Below, piece after piece: positions 8,322 through 15,911 of a stretch of DNA of 64,000 bases. How positions within the stretch are numbered: the first letter of the stretch is position 1; each line of letters opens with the position of its first letter. This stretch comes from VXYL01 sp965116935 (GTDB taxonomy: Bacteria; Pseudomonadota; Gammaproteobacteria; Pseudomonadales; Azotimanducaceae). The notes under the pieces were generated by a model, which was not told where the DNA came from, searched no databases, and saw only the letters and a program-made list of their open reading frames with translations. The translations under genes and the position numbers were made by a program. Where the stretch lies: assembly GCA_965116935.1 (NCBI GenBank), contig OZ220737.1, forward strand, positions 2,914,001 through 2,978,000, given 5' to 3'.

Positions 8322-9206
8322 ATGCGGATGGTGGAGAAACTGACCAATGGCTCGTTGCGTTTGCTCGTAGGGGTGGCTCTGGTCGCGTTGAGTGGTTGCA
8401 TCATCTCAGTGGACGTGAAGGACGTGGGCATGATTGACGGGGGCTGGTCGGAGAGCGAGCGCGACCTGTCCGCGGACCTCGCCAAGATCGACTACCAAGG
8501 AGGCGGCACGCTCTACGTTGTGCAGGGCGACGACCCCCGCCTGCGCTTGCAGGGCACGCGCACTGCCTTGGATGCCGTCTCCGTCAACCAGACCGGTGCA
8601 ACGCTCCACATTACGGAACGGAAGATTGCCACGTGCGTCGTGGGGGTTTGCCCGAGCCGGCAGCCGAGCGGAGAGCATCTCCGCTACTATCTGGAAGTCC
8701 CTCATGTGGAGGACATTCGCCATAGCGGCAACGGTGAAATGAAAGTGGGCCCGCTGACCGCCCAAAGGCTTGTGGTTGTGGTGGAAAACCACGTCAACAC
8801 CAAGTTCTCCAGCATCAACGTGCGCGACTTCTCGCTGCAAGCGCAGGACCATGCGGACATCCACATCGAGACCCTCGACGCCGACGAGGTGTCGCTGGCC
8901 GCTTCGTCCCACGCCGATGTCTACGCACACGACGTTAACACCCTCGAACTACAGATCTACGCTGACGACCAGGCCCAGGTCTGGCTCGCGGGCCGGGCCG
9001 ACGAGGCAAACGTCAGCTTGGCGGACCACGCCAACCTCGATGCTTCCCGGGTGGAAGTCGATGTGGTGGACATTCGAGCCGACGATCTCGCAGTGGCGCA
9101 GCTATGGGCCGAAGAAAGCCTGCGCATCGTGCGCCACGACCGCGCGACGGTCGACTGGACCGGCAGCGCCGAAGTCCGAGAGCAACACGCGGTGTCGGGT
9201 CGTTAG
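8322..9206 (+). CDS. lipoprotein with GIN (DUF2807) domain
   Basis: This 294-residue exported protein has a signal peptide with lipobox (LVALSGC), so it is predicted to be a lipoprotein anchored through that Cys near residue 25. The mature part is a right-handed beta-helix-like GIN/DUF2807 domain, sometimes described as a putative autotransporter adhesin head. It is seen as regularly spaced short strands such as QTGATLHITERK, RLVVVVENHVNTKF, EVSLAASSHADVYAHDV and ELQIYADDQAQVWLAG. The start at 8322 was chosen because AAGGAG ends 9 bases upstream and the signal peptide follows directly. An ATG at 8328 is an alternative. A role at the cell surface or in the periplasm is likely. The ligand is unknown. 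Confidence 0.85.
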   Translation: MRMVEKLTNGSLRLLVGVALVALSGCIISVDVKDVGMIDGGWSESERDLSADLAKIDYQGGGTLYVVQGDDPRLRLQGTRTALDAVSVNQTGATLHITERKIATCVVGVCPSRQPSGEHLRYYLEVPHVEDIRHSGNGEMKVGPLTAQRLVVVVENHVNTKFSSINVRDFSLQAQDHADIHIETLDADEVSLAASSHADVYAHDVNTLELQIYADDQAQVWLAGRADEANVSLADHANLDASRVEVDVVDIRADDLAVAQLWAEESLRIVRHDRATVDWTGSAEVREQHAVSGR

Positions 9207-9252
9207 GGGAACCTGTCCGTCGCCGCAATGACTCCGAGCTCTCGTAAGGGAC

Positions 9253-9317
9253 CCTTGTGGTCGCCCGTGTTTGTGTGTTGTACGGCGCTGGCTTGGCCAG
9301 CACGGGCGACCACAAGG
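9253..9317. repeat. 17-base perfect inverted repeat between convergent genes
   Basis: CCTTGTGGTCGCCCGTG (9253-9269) is the exact reverse complement of 9301-9317. Inside lies a second hairpin, GCTGGC-TTG-GCCAGC (9287-9301). The element sits between the 3' ends of the lipoprotein gene and the acetyltransferase gene, so it could end transcription from both sides. Its outer bases (GTAAGGGA, CTCTACGGG) resemble other GTAGGGGC-type palindromes in the window. Confidence 0.75.
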
Positions 9318-9384
9318 ATCGCCTCTACGGGCAGGGAGGCGAGACGTCCCCCCTCCAAGGGCCCGTTGACGTTGGACGACCGCG

Positions 9385-9882
9385 TTAACGTTGCATCGAG
9401 TCCAACCACTTGTGCATGCGCACAGCCGTCTCCTGGCCTTGGTAATAGCCGGGGATGGTCTTGCCTGGTGCGAAGCCGGCGGCGCGGTAGAAGCGCTGGG
9501 CGCCTTGATTGCGCGCCCGCACTTCGAGATCGATGCGGTCGAGGCCAGCGGTGTGCGCCGTCAGCACGAGCCAGTCGAGCAGTTCCCGACCCAGGCCCTG
9601 GCGGCGGTAGCGGGGGTCCACGGCGAGCAGGTTGAGGTGCGCGGTCTCGAAGCCGAACCGCATCGCGGCGAAGCCCATCAGGGTGCCAGCGGCAGCCTCG
9701 GGCTGCGGCGTTTGCAGGCGCGAGACGATCACTGACGACGCGCTGTCGCGAATCATGGCGCGGATGGCCTCCGGTCGCCAACGCCATTGCAGGCCGTGCT
9801 CGATCTCATCGCGTGACATGCGGGCGATGTCACCGGCATCGCGCAAGGTGGCAAGTTCGATGGCGGTGAATCGCGTTTCCAT
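9385..9882 (-). CDS. GNAT family N-acetyltransferase
   Basis: This 165-residue acetyltransferase has the acetyl-CoA binding motif A, seen as LLAVDPRYRRQGLGRELLDW (R-R-Q-G-L-G) at about residues 88-107, and motif B near ARNQGAQRFYRAAGFAP. This is the RimI-like layout used for N-terminal or small-molecule acetylation. The length suits a single-domain GNAT. The ATG at 9882 is the first start, and a conserved-looking N-terminus (METRFTAIELATLRDAGDIA) follows. The gene is convergent with the lipoprotein gene and divergent from the crotonase at 10111. The substrate cannot be inferred from sequence. Confidence 0.88.
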   Translation of the reverse strand: METRFTAIELATLRDAGDIARMSRDEIEHGLQWRWRPEAIRAMIRDSASSVIVSRLQTPQPEAAAGTLMGFAAMRFGFETAHLNLLAVDPRYRRQGLGRELLDWLVLTAHTAGLDRIDLEVRARNQGAQRFYRAAGFAPGKTIPGYYQGQETAVRMHKWLDSMQR

Positions 9883-10042
9883 TGTATGGTCGGGTCGTCA
9901 GCTTGCGTCGCAGGGCTGGCGGGGGAGGGTAAGCGGCCGAAGGCCTCAACGTAAATGTCGCAGGTCGCGAGCCTGGCCGCTGCCACGCCGTGTCCAACGC
10001 GCCGTCTGCGACACATAGTGCCCGACAGACAAGGAGTGAGAC

Positions 10043-10117
10043 TTGGACTTCGACAAGGTCACACTGGATTTCGATGAGAACGTAGCAACCCTGCGATTCA
10101 ACCACCCTGAGTGTTGA
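10043..10117 (+). pseudogene. detached 5' end of the following crotonase gene (frameshifted)
   Basis: A good ribosome binding site (AAGGAG at 10031-10036) precedes a TTG at 10043. It opens MDFDKVTLDFDENVATLRFN-H-P-E-C before a TGA at 10115. This is the standard crotonase N-terminus, and its expected continuation (L-N-A-I-G-A-D-M-M) lies in the next frame from 10114. Restoring one G after GAG at about 10110 would give P-E-V-L-N-A-I in one frame. The break is either a real frameshift mutation or a one-base sequence error. Confidence 0.75.
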
Positions 10118-10824
10118 ACGCCATCGGTGCCGACATGATGCAGGGCCTCGACGCGGCGCTCGGTGAAGTGGAGGACCCGAACAACGGCATCCGCTGCCTG
10201 CTCATCACCGGTGTGGGGCGCGGCTTCTGTGCCGGTGCCAACCTCTCGGGCCGCGGCGACGGCAAGGGCGGTGCCGGCGGCACTTTGCGCAGCTCGTACC
10301 ACCCGCTGTTCTTCCGCATGAGAGAGCTCGACATGCCGATCGTCACGGCCGTCAACGGTGCCGCCGCCGGCGTCGGCATGAGCTTTGCGTTGTTCGGCGA
10401 CATCGTCTGCGCGTCGAAGGGCGCATTCTTCCTGCAAGCCTTCGCCCGCATCGGGCTCGTGCCGGACGGCGGCGCCACGTTCTTTCTCCCGCGCATGATC
10501 GGCTGGGGCCGAGCGATGGAGCTTTCGCTGTTGGCCGAGCGCCTGCCGGCCGAGCGCGCCTATGAGTGGGGCTTGGTGAACCGGCTCTACGACGACAACG
10601 ACGCCTTGATGGAAGGCGCGGGTGCCATCGCGACGCAGCTCGCCGGCGGCCCTGCGTCCTTGGCCATGATCCGGCAGGCTTATTGGGCAAGCTGGGACAA
10701 CTCCTACGAGCAGCAGCTTGACCTCGAGGCCCGGTTGCAGGCGCGCGCGGGGCGCACCAAAGACTACGCCGAGGGCGTTTCCGCCTTCCTGCAGAAACGA
10801 GACGCCGAGTTCAAGGGCGCGTGA
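10111..10824 (+). CDS. enoyl-CoA hydratase/isomerase (crotonase), 5' end frameshifted
   Basis: This 237-residue frame from a GTG at 10111 contains almost the whole crotonase domain. It has the oxyanion segment GRGFCAGANLSGRG, the second segment NGAAAGVGMSFALFGDIVCA, and the acid-bearing RIGLVPDGGATFFLPR helix. The first 24 residues of the normal protein are encoded in a different frame from a TTG at 10043 that has the ribosome binding site, so the gene as written is interrupted. Because the rest is intact and well conserved, a single missing G near 10110 is the simplest explanation. The gene lies 20 bases upstream of an SDR gene, and the pair probably forms an acyl-CoA processing operon. The substrate is unknown. 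Confidence 0.82.
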   Translation: MLNAIGADMMQGLDAALGEVEDPNNGIRCLLITGVGRGFCAGANLSGRGDGKGGAGGTLRSSYHPLFFRMRELDMPIVTAVNGAAAGVGMSFALFGDIVCASKGAFFLQAFARIGLVPDGGATFFLPRMIGWGRAMELSLLAERLPAERAYEWGLVNRLYDDNDALMEGAGAIATQLAGGPASLAMIRQAYWASWDNSYEQQLDLEARLQARAGRTKDYAEGVSAFLQKRDAEFKGA

Positions 10825-10844
10825 CGGCGACGGGAGGGACGGAT

Positions 10845-11600
10845 ATGCAAGGTCGAGTTGCGCTGGTTACCGGCGGCGGACGCGGCGTCGGTCGCGCCAT
10901 CTCGCTGGCGCTCGCCGCGGAAGGCGCTGCGGTTGCGGTCAACTATCGCCGTGACAAGGCCGCGGCCGACGATACGGTGGCGGAGATCCGCGCGGCCGGC
11001 GGCACTGCGGTCGCATACGGCGCGTCGGTAGACGACTACGATCAGAACGCCGCGATGGTTGCCGAAGTGGAGGCAGACCTAGGTGCCATCGGCATCCTCG
11101 TCCACAACGCCGGCATCGCCAGTCGCGGCATGTCGGTGGTGGACACCGAACCCGACGAACTGCGTCGCGTTATGGCGACGCACGCGCTCGGCCCGCACTA
11201 CCTTTCGAGGCTCGCGATTCCGAAGATGCGGACGCTCGATCGGGGCGACGTGGTGATGATCTCCAGCGTCGCCACACGCGGGCTCTCCGCCAACGGCGCC
11301 CCCTACAACATGGGCAAGACGGCCTTGGAGGCGCTTGCTGTTACCTTGTCCCGTGAGGAACGCGACAACGGCATCCGGGTGAACATCGTGGCCCCGGGCC
11401 TCGTGGAAACAGAGATGGGCCGTCGCCTGATGAAGGCAACCGCTGGTGTCACGGACCTGCGCACGCTGGACTCCGCGAGCCCCTTCGGCCGCGTCTGTCA
11501 GCCGGAAGACGTAGCCAATGTGGTTCGCTTTCTGGTCTCGGAACAGAACACGTACGTGACGGGCCAGAAGATCTACTGCGACGGCGGTGGGCCCGGCTAG
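10845..11600 (+). CDS. short-chain dehydrogenase/reductase (FabG-like)
   Basis: This 251-residue SDR has the Rossmann motif TGGGRGVGRAIS at about residues 10-21 and the NAGIAS segment near 90. Its catalytic Ser lies in VMISSVATRG and its YxxxK in YNMGK at about 155-159. The C-terminal SPFGRVCQPEDVANVVRFLVS and GQKIYCDGG stretches are those of FabG-like reductases, so NAD(P)-dependent reduction or oxidation of a 3-hydroxyacyl or similar substrate is likely. The start at 10845 was chosen because GGGAGGG stands about 6 bases upstream and the Rossmann strand follows directly. A GTG at 10821 overlapping the crotonase stop is possible. It is in operon arrangement with the crotonase. Confidence 0.9.
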   Translation: MQGRVALVTGGGRGVGRAISLALAAEGAAVAVNYRRDKAAADDTVAEIRAAGGTAVAYGASVDDYDQNAAMVAEVEADLGAIGILVHNAGIASRGMSVVDTEPDELRRVMATHALGPHYLSRLAIPKMRTLDRGDVVMISSVATRGLSANGAPYNMGKTALEALAVTLSREERDNGIRVNIVAPGLVETEMGRRLMKATAGVTDLRTLDSASPFGRVCQPEDVANVVRFLVSEQNTYVTGQKIYCDGGGPG

Positions 11601-11636
11601 GCACCAGACGCCAAGGCCGGCACCAACGGCTTTGGG

Positions 11637-12965
11637 TCAGGGTCTTCCCAAGGTCACCTCGTCCACCGACGCCACCAAGGTTTCGACGATCAGGCCCATC
11701 TCCTCCTCGTCGATGATGAGCGGCGGACCAAGCACCACGATGTCGCGTACAACGCCCGTGCCGCCGGCATAGAAGAAAACGCCGCGTTCAAGGCCCGCTG
11801 CCATGATGCGCGAGGCGACGTGCTCGCTAGCGGGGAATGGGGTGAGCGTGTCGCGGTCCTGCACCACTTCGATGGCTTGCAGCATGCCGCGTCCGCGCAC
11901 CTCGGCCACATGGGGATGGTTGGAGAAGGCCGTGGCGAGGCGCTTGCCGAGCTCCTCACCCACGGTTGCCGCGCGCTCGACGAGGTTCTCGCGCAGGAGG
12001 ATGTCGAGGACGCGATCGGCTGCGGCGCATGCACCGGCATGGGCGCCGAAGGTGTGGAACATCACCATCATGCCGGCGTCGTCGAGAGCCTCGCCGATGC
12101 GTTCCGTGGCAAAGACGCCCGTGATCGGCGCGTAGCCGCCTCCGAGCCCCTTGCCGCCGACAACCACGTCCGGGACGAAGTCCCAGTGCTCGAAGCCGAA
12201 CTTGGCACCGGTGCGGCCGAAGCCGGTCATCACCTCATCTTGCAGGATGAGGATGTCGTGACGGTCGCAGATTTCGCGCACGCCCTCCCAATAGCCGGCT
12301 GGCGGCACGATGGCGCCGCCGCTCGCGCCGGTGATGGGCTCGGCCATGATTGCGGCGATGGTGTCCGGACCTTCCTCAGCAATCGTGCGTTCGAGATCGC
12401 CCAGATAATGCTCGGCGCTGTGTTCCGCTTCGTCACCGGCGTCGCAGCGCAGGGGATAGGGGGTTGGCACGCGAGGATGGTCCGCCAGAGCATGCCTTAG
12501 CCCGGACTTGCGGGCCTCGTGGCCTCCTACCGCAGTCGTGGCGAGGGTGGTGCCGTGATACGACACCGAACGCCCGATGATTTTGCACTTCTCGGGTCGA
12601 CCGAGCGCAGCCTGATACTGGATCGCCAGCTTCATGGCCGTCTCGTTGCCCTCGGAGCCACCGCAGGTGAAATGCTGGCGCGTCAGCGTCGGCGGCAGCC
12701 ACTCGGCAGTGAGCCGCTCGGAAAGACGGCGGCGTTCCGGCGTTAGCCACACCGGCACGACATAGGTGTTGTTGAGGGTGGCGTCGCGCACCGCATCCGC
12801 CACCTCCTCGCGGCCGTGGCCGATGTTGGTGACGATGGCGCCGCCGGCTGCATCGAGGATGCGAGCGCCATCCGCCTTGTGCAGCCAGGCACCTTCCGCA
12901 CGCACGATTTCGGTGCTGCCGCCGTTGCCGTTGAAGGGCCAGCGCACTTCGCCGCCTTTGTCCAT
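11637..12965 (-). CDS. class III aminotransferase (PLP-dependent)
   Basis: This 442-residue fold-type I class III aminotransferase resembles omega-amino acid:pyruvate or beta-alanine transaminases. Visible marks are the N-terminal AEGAWLHKADGARILDAAGG strand, CGGSEGNETAMKLA near residue 105, SYHGTTLAT near 140, the acid LILQDEVMTGFGRTG near 235, and the Schiff-base Lys in VVGGKGLGGGYAP near 270. The start at 12965 follows CGGAGA by 5 bases, and the longer upstream frame has no family similarity. The gene is divergent from a phosphotransferase, with 136 bases between them, and convergent with the SDR. The amino donor and acceptor cannot be named from sequence. Confidence 0.92.
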   Translation of the reverse strand: MDKGGEVRWPFNGNGGSTEIVRAEGAWLHKADGARILDAAGGAIVTNIGHGREEVADAVRDATLNNTYVVPVWLTPERRRLSERLTAEWLPPTLTRQHFTCGGSEGNETAMKLAIQYQAALGRPEKCKIIGRSVSYHGTTLATTAVGGHEARKSGLRHALADHPRVPTPYPLRCDAGDEAEHSAEHYLGDLERTIAEEGPDTIAAIMAEPITGASGGAIVPPAGYWEGVREICDRHDILILQDEVMTGFGRTGAKFGFEHWDFVPDVVVGGKGLGGGYAPITGVFATERIGEALDDAGMMVMFHTFGAHAGACAAADRVLDILLRENLVERAATVGEELGKRLATAFSNHPHVAEVRGRGMLQAIEVVQDRDTLTPFPASEHVASRIMAAGLERGVFFYAGGTGVVRDIVVLGPPLIIDEEEMGLIVETLVASVDEVTLGRP

Positions 12966-13101
12966 CGATTCTCCGAAAAACCGCCCATTGCTGTTGCCCC
13001 GAGCACGCGCGCATGGCGACCTGATTTGACGCACTGCCGCGCAAACGGGTATGACGTGCGGGATGATACGCGCACGCGGCCTAAAGAAACGGGGAGCAAC
13101 C

Positions 13102-14124
13102 ATGCCGGAGCAAGTGGAAGGAATCGACGCCGACAACGTTACCGAGTGGGTCGCGCAGCGCATCCCTGACCTCGCGCCGCCGCTCACGTTCTCGCTCATC
13201 GCCGGGGGCCATTCCAACCTCACCTACAAGTTCGTCGACAGCGCCGGCGCGGCCTATGTGCTGCGCCGCCCGCCGCTCGGTCACGTGCTCGAGAGCGCAC
13301 ACGACATGGGCCGAGAGCACCGCATCATCTCGGCGGTGTGGGGAACCGACGTGCCGGTGCCGAAAACGTGGGGCCTGTGCGAGGACAACGACGTCAACGG
13401 CGCGCCGTTCTATCTGATGAGCTTCGTCGAGGGCGTGGTGCCACACGAGGCCGAGGTGGCAGAGACGCTGCCCATGGCGGAGCGGCGCAGTGCCGGGGAG
13501 CACATCATCGACGTGCTCGGCACCTTGCACCTGATTGATCCCGACGACGTGGGCCTTGGCACCTTGGCGCGCAAGACCGGCTACGTCGAGCGCCAGTTGA
13601 AGCGCTGGTCGGCGCAGTACCAGGCCACCAAAACGCACGAAATCCCGGAGATGGACGAAAGCGAACGCCTGCTGCACGCCGACGTGCCGGAACAGGTGGG
13701 ATCGGCCATCGTCCACGGCGACTACCGCATCGGCAACATGATCCTCAAGGGCGGCCGCATGGCGGCGTTGCTCGACTGGGAGCTCTGCACGCTCGGCGAC
13801 CCGCTTGCCGACGTTGGCTATCTGCTCAACAACTGGGGCCAGCCGGGCGAGGGCGCTTCCGACACGGCAAGCCCCACAGCGGTGGGCGGCTTTCCGGACC
13901 GCGACGAACTCTGCTCGGCCTACGAGAGCCGCACCGGTCGCGACCTTTCCCGCATCAACTACTACCGCGCCTTCTCCCACTGGCGCCTCGGTGCCATCAC
14001 GCAGGGTGTGTACAAGCGCTACCTCGTGGGCGCGATGGGCAAGAACCGCGACTTTGACCTCGAGAAGTACAAGCTCGGCATCCACGCCCGGGCCGAGTCC
14101 GCCCTTGAGCTATTGACGACGTGA
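13102..14124 (+). CDS. phosphotransferase family protein (APH-like, ACAD10/11-type)
   Basis: This 340-residue protein has an aminoglycoside-phosphotransferase-like kinase fold, of the subgroup often found beside acyl-CoA dehydrogenases. Seen are the glycine-rich AGGHSNLTYKFVD near residue 35, the Lys/Arg-containing YVLRRPP, the catalytic loop IVHGDYRIGNMIL (H-G-D...N) near 205, and the metal-binding ALLDWELCTLGDPLADVGYLL near 225. The start at 13102 follows GGGGAG at 7 bases. The gene is divergent from the aminotransferase. Known relatives phosphorylate 4-hydroxyacyl-CoAs. Given the many CoA enzymes around it, a similar role is plausible but unproved. Confidence 0.88.
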   Translation: MPEQVEGIDADNVTEWVAQRIPDLAPPLTFSLIAGGHSNLTYKFVDSAGAAYVLRRPPLGHVLESAHDMGREHRIISAVWGTDVPVPKTWGLCEDNDVNGAPFYLMSFVEGVVPHEAEVAETLPMAERRSAGEHIIDVLGTLHLIDPDDVGLGTLARKTGYVERQLKRWSAQYQATKTHEIPEMDESERLLHADVPEQVGSAIVHGDYRIGNMILKGGRMAALLDWELCTLGDPLADVGYLLNNWGQPGEGASDTASPTAVGGFPDRDELCSAYESRTGRDLSRINYYRAFSHWRLGAITQGVYKRYLVGAMGKNRDFDLEKYKLGIHARAESALELLTT

Positions 14125-14179
14125 TTCGTCGCACATACGGCGGGACGTTGCGTGCTCGCGCGCCCGGACGGGCGCGTTG

Positions 14180-14200
14180 GCAGTTTGCTGCGCAAACTGC
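14180..14200. repeat. dispersed palindrome, family A variant (GCAGTTTGC-TGC-GCAAACTGC)
   Basis: The 9-base arms at 14180-14188 and 14192-14200 match family A except for one position, where both arms change together (C to T on the left, G to A on the right). The GGCGCGTTG flank is kept. This covariation shows that pairing is maintained. Confidence 0.8.
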
Positions 14201-14256
14201 TCGCGTTCGCTCGTGCCTGCTAGTATCGGCGCGAAGCGCTTACAGGAACGGCACGC

Positions 14257-14511
14257 ATGGAGTTCTGGACCTTCCTCACCGTCGTCATCCTCGCCGGCAT
14301 CGGCCTTGAGGCATACCGCGTTCATGTCAAGGGAAAGAAGGCCCAGGGTGGCGCGAACCTGGCCGACATCGAAGCGCGACTCGCCGCATTGGAGGCGGAT
14401 GGCGCGCTCGAGGATCGGGTGCGGACGCTCGAAGCCATCGTCACCGACGCCCGCTATCAGCTTGATTCGGAGATCAAGAGTCTCGATGGTTCGTTGCGCC
14501 AAGCAGACTAG
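14257..14511 (+). CDS. small membrane protein with cytoplasmic coiled coil (PspB-like character)
   Basis: This 84-residue protein has one N-terminal membrane segment (FWTFLTVVILAGIGLEAY, about residues 3-20). A short basic stretch (HVKGKKAQ) follows, and then a heptad-rich helix from about 36 to 82 containing LEDRVRTLEAIVTD. That LxxRVxTLExIvtD block is like the one in phage shock protein B and similar small envelope-stress proteins, though the rest is too short to assign. The start at 14257 (MEFW) places the membrane helix at the very N-terminus. No pspA or pspC neighbour is present. The gene probably has its own transcript and is followed by a 250-base noncoding stretch. Confidence 0.7.
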   Translation: MEFWTFLTVVILAGIGLEAYRVHVKGKKAQGGANLADIEARLAALEADGALEDRVRTLEAIVTDARYQLDSEIKSLDGSLRQAD

Positions 14512-14521
14512 CGCGTCGACC

Positions 14522-14544
14522 AAAAAGCCCCGAGATTTGCGGGG
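14522..14544 (-). terminator. putative intrinsic terminator for the MerR-type gene
   Basis: Read on the minus strand, CCCCG (14544-14540), a 7-base loop and CGGGG (14532-14528) are followed by C and five T (14526-14522). The layout is that of a factor-independent terminator, though the stem is only 5 pairs. It lies about 220 bases downstream of the MerR-type gene stop. On the plus strand there is no T tract, so it would not serve the small membrane protein gene. Confidence 0.45.
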
Positions 14545-14595
14545 AGATGGAAGGTAAGAAAAAGGGGCGCGCCGGCGGTGGTTTAGGCCGCCGGG

Positions 14596-14646
14596 ACAAC
14601 TCTTGCAAGGGGAAGAACCACGAGAGGAGGGAGGTTCAAGAGTTGT
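14596..14646. repeat. 10-base inverted repeat and A-tract region downstream of the MerR-type gene
   Basis: ACAACTCTTG (14596-14605) and CAAGAGTTGT (14637-14646) are exact reverse complements with a 31-base purine-rich spacer. About 65 bases further on, three T tracts of 5, 5 and 6 bases at 14711, 14723 and 14732 recur roughly once per helical turn, which should bend the DNA. No convincing coding frame covers this 250-base gap. Confidence 0.6.
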
Positions 14647-14762
14647 ACACGCGCCTGGAGGATTGCTCCGATGACGCTATCTTGTACTGGACAGAGAGCC
14701 TTTGCAAGCCTTTTTGTCGAACTTTTTGCACTTTTTTGTCACGATTTCTTCGGTGAGCATCG

Positions 14763-15689
14763 TCAGTTCATGCTGTGGAGGAGCCCGTTGTGATGCACGA
14801 GCCGCTCTAGCGCTGCTTCCAGCGTGCTCCGAGCCGACGCCAGGGAGTCGCCAACTTGGTCCGCCCCAGCCTCTTCACAGCGTTCGGCATGATCCGATAG
14901 ATGATTGATTTCTAGTAGTATTTCGGCAAGCGGGCCAGAAATCGCGGAGGTCGATGCCGAGGCGGCGGTGATGATGTGCAGGAGCATTTCTTCGCTGAAT
15001 GCCACATGCGCGCTGTCTTGTACAGGACCTTTCCACGCGAGGCATGCATCCTCAATGTCCGGCCACGAGACCCCGCGGTCCAGCGCCATCGCTGCCAGAC
15101 CCTCGTTCTCGAACCGCTCGAGCGCGCTCCGGCTTGCGTAGCGATAGGCCGTCACGACTCCGGCATCCGGCACGCGCTCGCTGACCTCGCTCGTCAACTG
15201 GTCATCGAGCGACGCTTGGAACAGCACTAGGCGGTGCATCTGCGGTAGGGCATCCCTGGCCGCCAGGAAGGATTCCAACGAAGGCCAAGAACCCACCACG
15301 AGGACGCCGGACTCCGGCGTCTCTTCGTTCGCCTGCTGCGCGGTGGCCTGCCGATGCAGCATCACCAACGGGGCTCCCACCAAGCCGACATGCAGTCCTG
15401 ATCCGCCGGTGGTGGCTAAGTCCGCGGTGGCCGCTCGACGCGCCAGTTCCTCGTCATCGAGGTGCACGACCCGGCGAATGGCGTTGCCGCGGTCCAACAA
15501 TATCTTGATGGCCTGCAGGCGCTCCACCTGGGCCTCGCTATAGAAGCGGGTCTGGCCGTCGCGATGCGCTGGCGCGAGGCCGTAACGGCGTTCCCAAGCG
15601 CGCAGCCGTTCCACCGAGATTCCGGTGCGGCTGGCGACGACACCGATCTTGAACAGGTTGCCTTCGGCAGGCTTTGCGGGAATTGTCAT
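14763..15689 (-). CDS. MerR-type transcriptional regulator with unassigned C-terminal domain
   Basis: This 308-residue protein has an N-terminal MerR winged-helix domain at about residues 12-80. It is recognised by FKIGVVASRTGISVERLRAW, ERRYGLAPAHRDGQTRFYSE and the following helix QVERLQAIKILLDRG. The remaining 220 residues resemble the CarH/LitR layout in length (a helical plus Rossmann-like segment, GLVGAPLVMLH and ESGVLVVGSWPSLESF), but I see no cobalamin-binding Asp-x-His-x-x-Gly. The ATG at 15689 was chosen over a TTG six bases upstream. A 12-base palindrome centred on this start codon and a promoter-like sequence upstream suggest autoregulation. The inducing signal and the target genes are unknown. 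Confidence 0.85.
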   Translation of the reverse strand: MTIPAKPAEGNLFKIGVVASRTGISVERLRAWERRYGLAPAHRDGQTRFYSEAQVERLQAIKILLDRGNAIRRVVHLDDEELARRAATADLATTGGSGLHVGLVGAPLVMLHRQATAQQANEETPESGVLVVGSWPSLESFLAARDALPQMHRLVLFQASLDDQLTSEVSERVPDAGVVTAYRYASRSALERFENEGLAAMALDRGVSWPDIEDACLAWKGPVQDSAHVAFSEEMLLHIITAASASTSAISGPLAEILLEINHLSDHAERCEEAGADQVGDSLASARSTLEAALERLVHHNGLLHSMN

Positions 15690-15693
15690 GGAC
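15682..15693. promoter_or_regulatory. palindrome over the MerR-type start codon (possible operator)
   Basis: ATTGTC and GACAAT flank the three bases ATG (15682-15687 and 15691-15696 when read outward from 15688-15690), giving an exact 6-base inverted repeat on the regulator's own start. MerR proteins bind dyad sites, so autorepression here is plausible but inferred. Confidence 0.4.
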
Positions 15694-15719
15694 AATGCCC
15701 CGTTCGACAGGGGGACCCG

Positions 15720-15748
15720 ACTGTACAGACCTGAACAAATCCAGGCAA
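15720..15748 (-). promoter_or_regulatory. sigma70-like promoter for the MerR-type gene
   Basis: On the minus strand TTGCCT (15748-15743), a 17-base spacer and TACAGT (15725-15720) precede the start codon by about 30 bases. Just upstream lies the exact 12-base palindrome CCGTACGTACGG (15754-15765), a candidate regulator site. The spacing is near ideal and the hexamers match at 4 and 4 of 6 positions. Confidence 0.5.
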
Positions 15749-15843
15749 GTACCCCGTACGTACGGCTTCCAGCGGCGGCAACGGAGGCGACGCATGCGCG
15801 GCTGGGGCGCTAGCCGCAGTCTGCGAGCGAACGCGAGCACAAA

Positions 15844-15878
15844 GGCCAACAGTTCGCGAGCGAGCTGCCAACGCGCCC
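15844..15878. repeat. dispersed palindrome, family A (degenerate copy)
   Basis: GGCCAACAGTTCGCGAGCGA followed by GCTGCCAACGCGCC matches the family in inverted orientation, with one mismatch in the stem. It sits between the MerR-type gene start and the oxidoreductase stop, which are both on the minus strand. Confidence 0.65.
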
Positions 15879-15911
15879 CTTCAGTTCAGGGCACGCTGGC
15901 AGCTACGGAAG

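Noticed and set aside
14547..14756. A 69-codon frame (starting MEGKKKGRAGGG) after the small membrane protein gene
   Set aside because: Composition is incoherent, it lies across an inverted repeat and T tracts, and there is no ribosome binding site of note.
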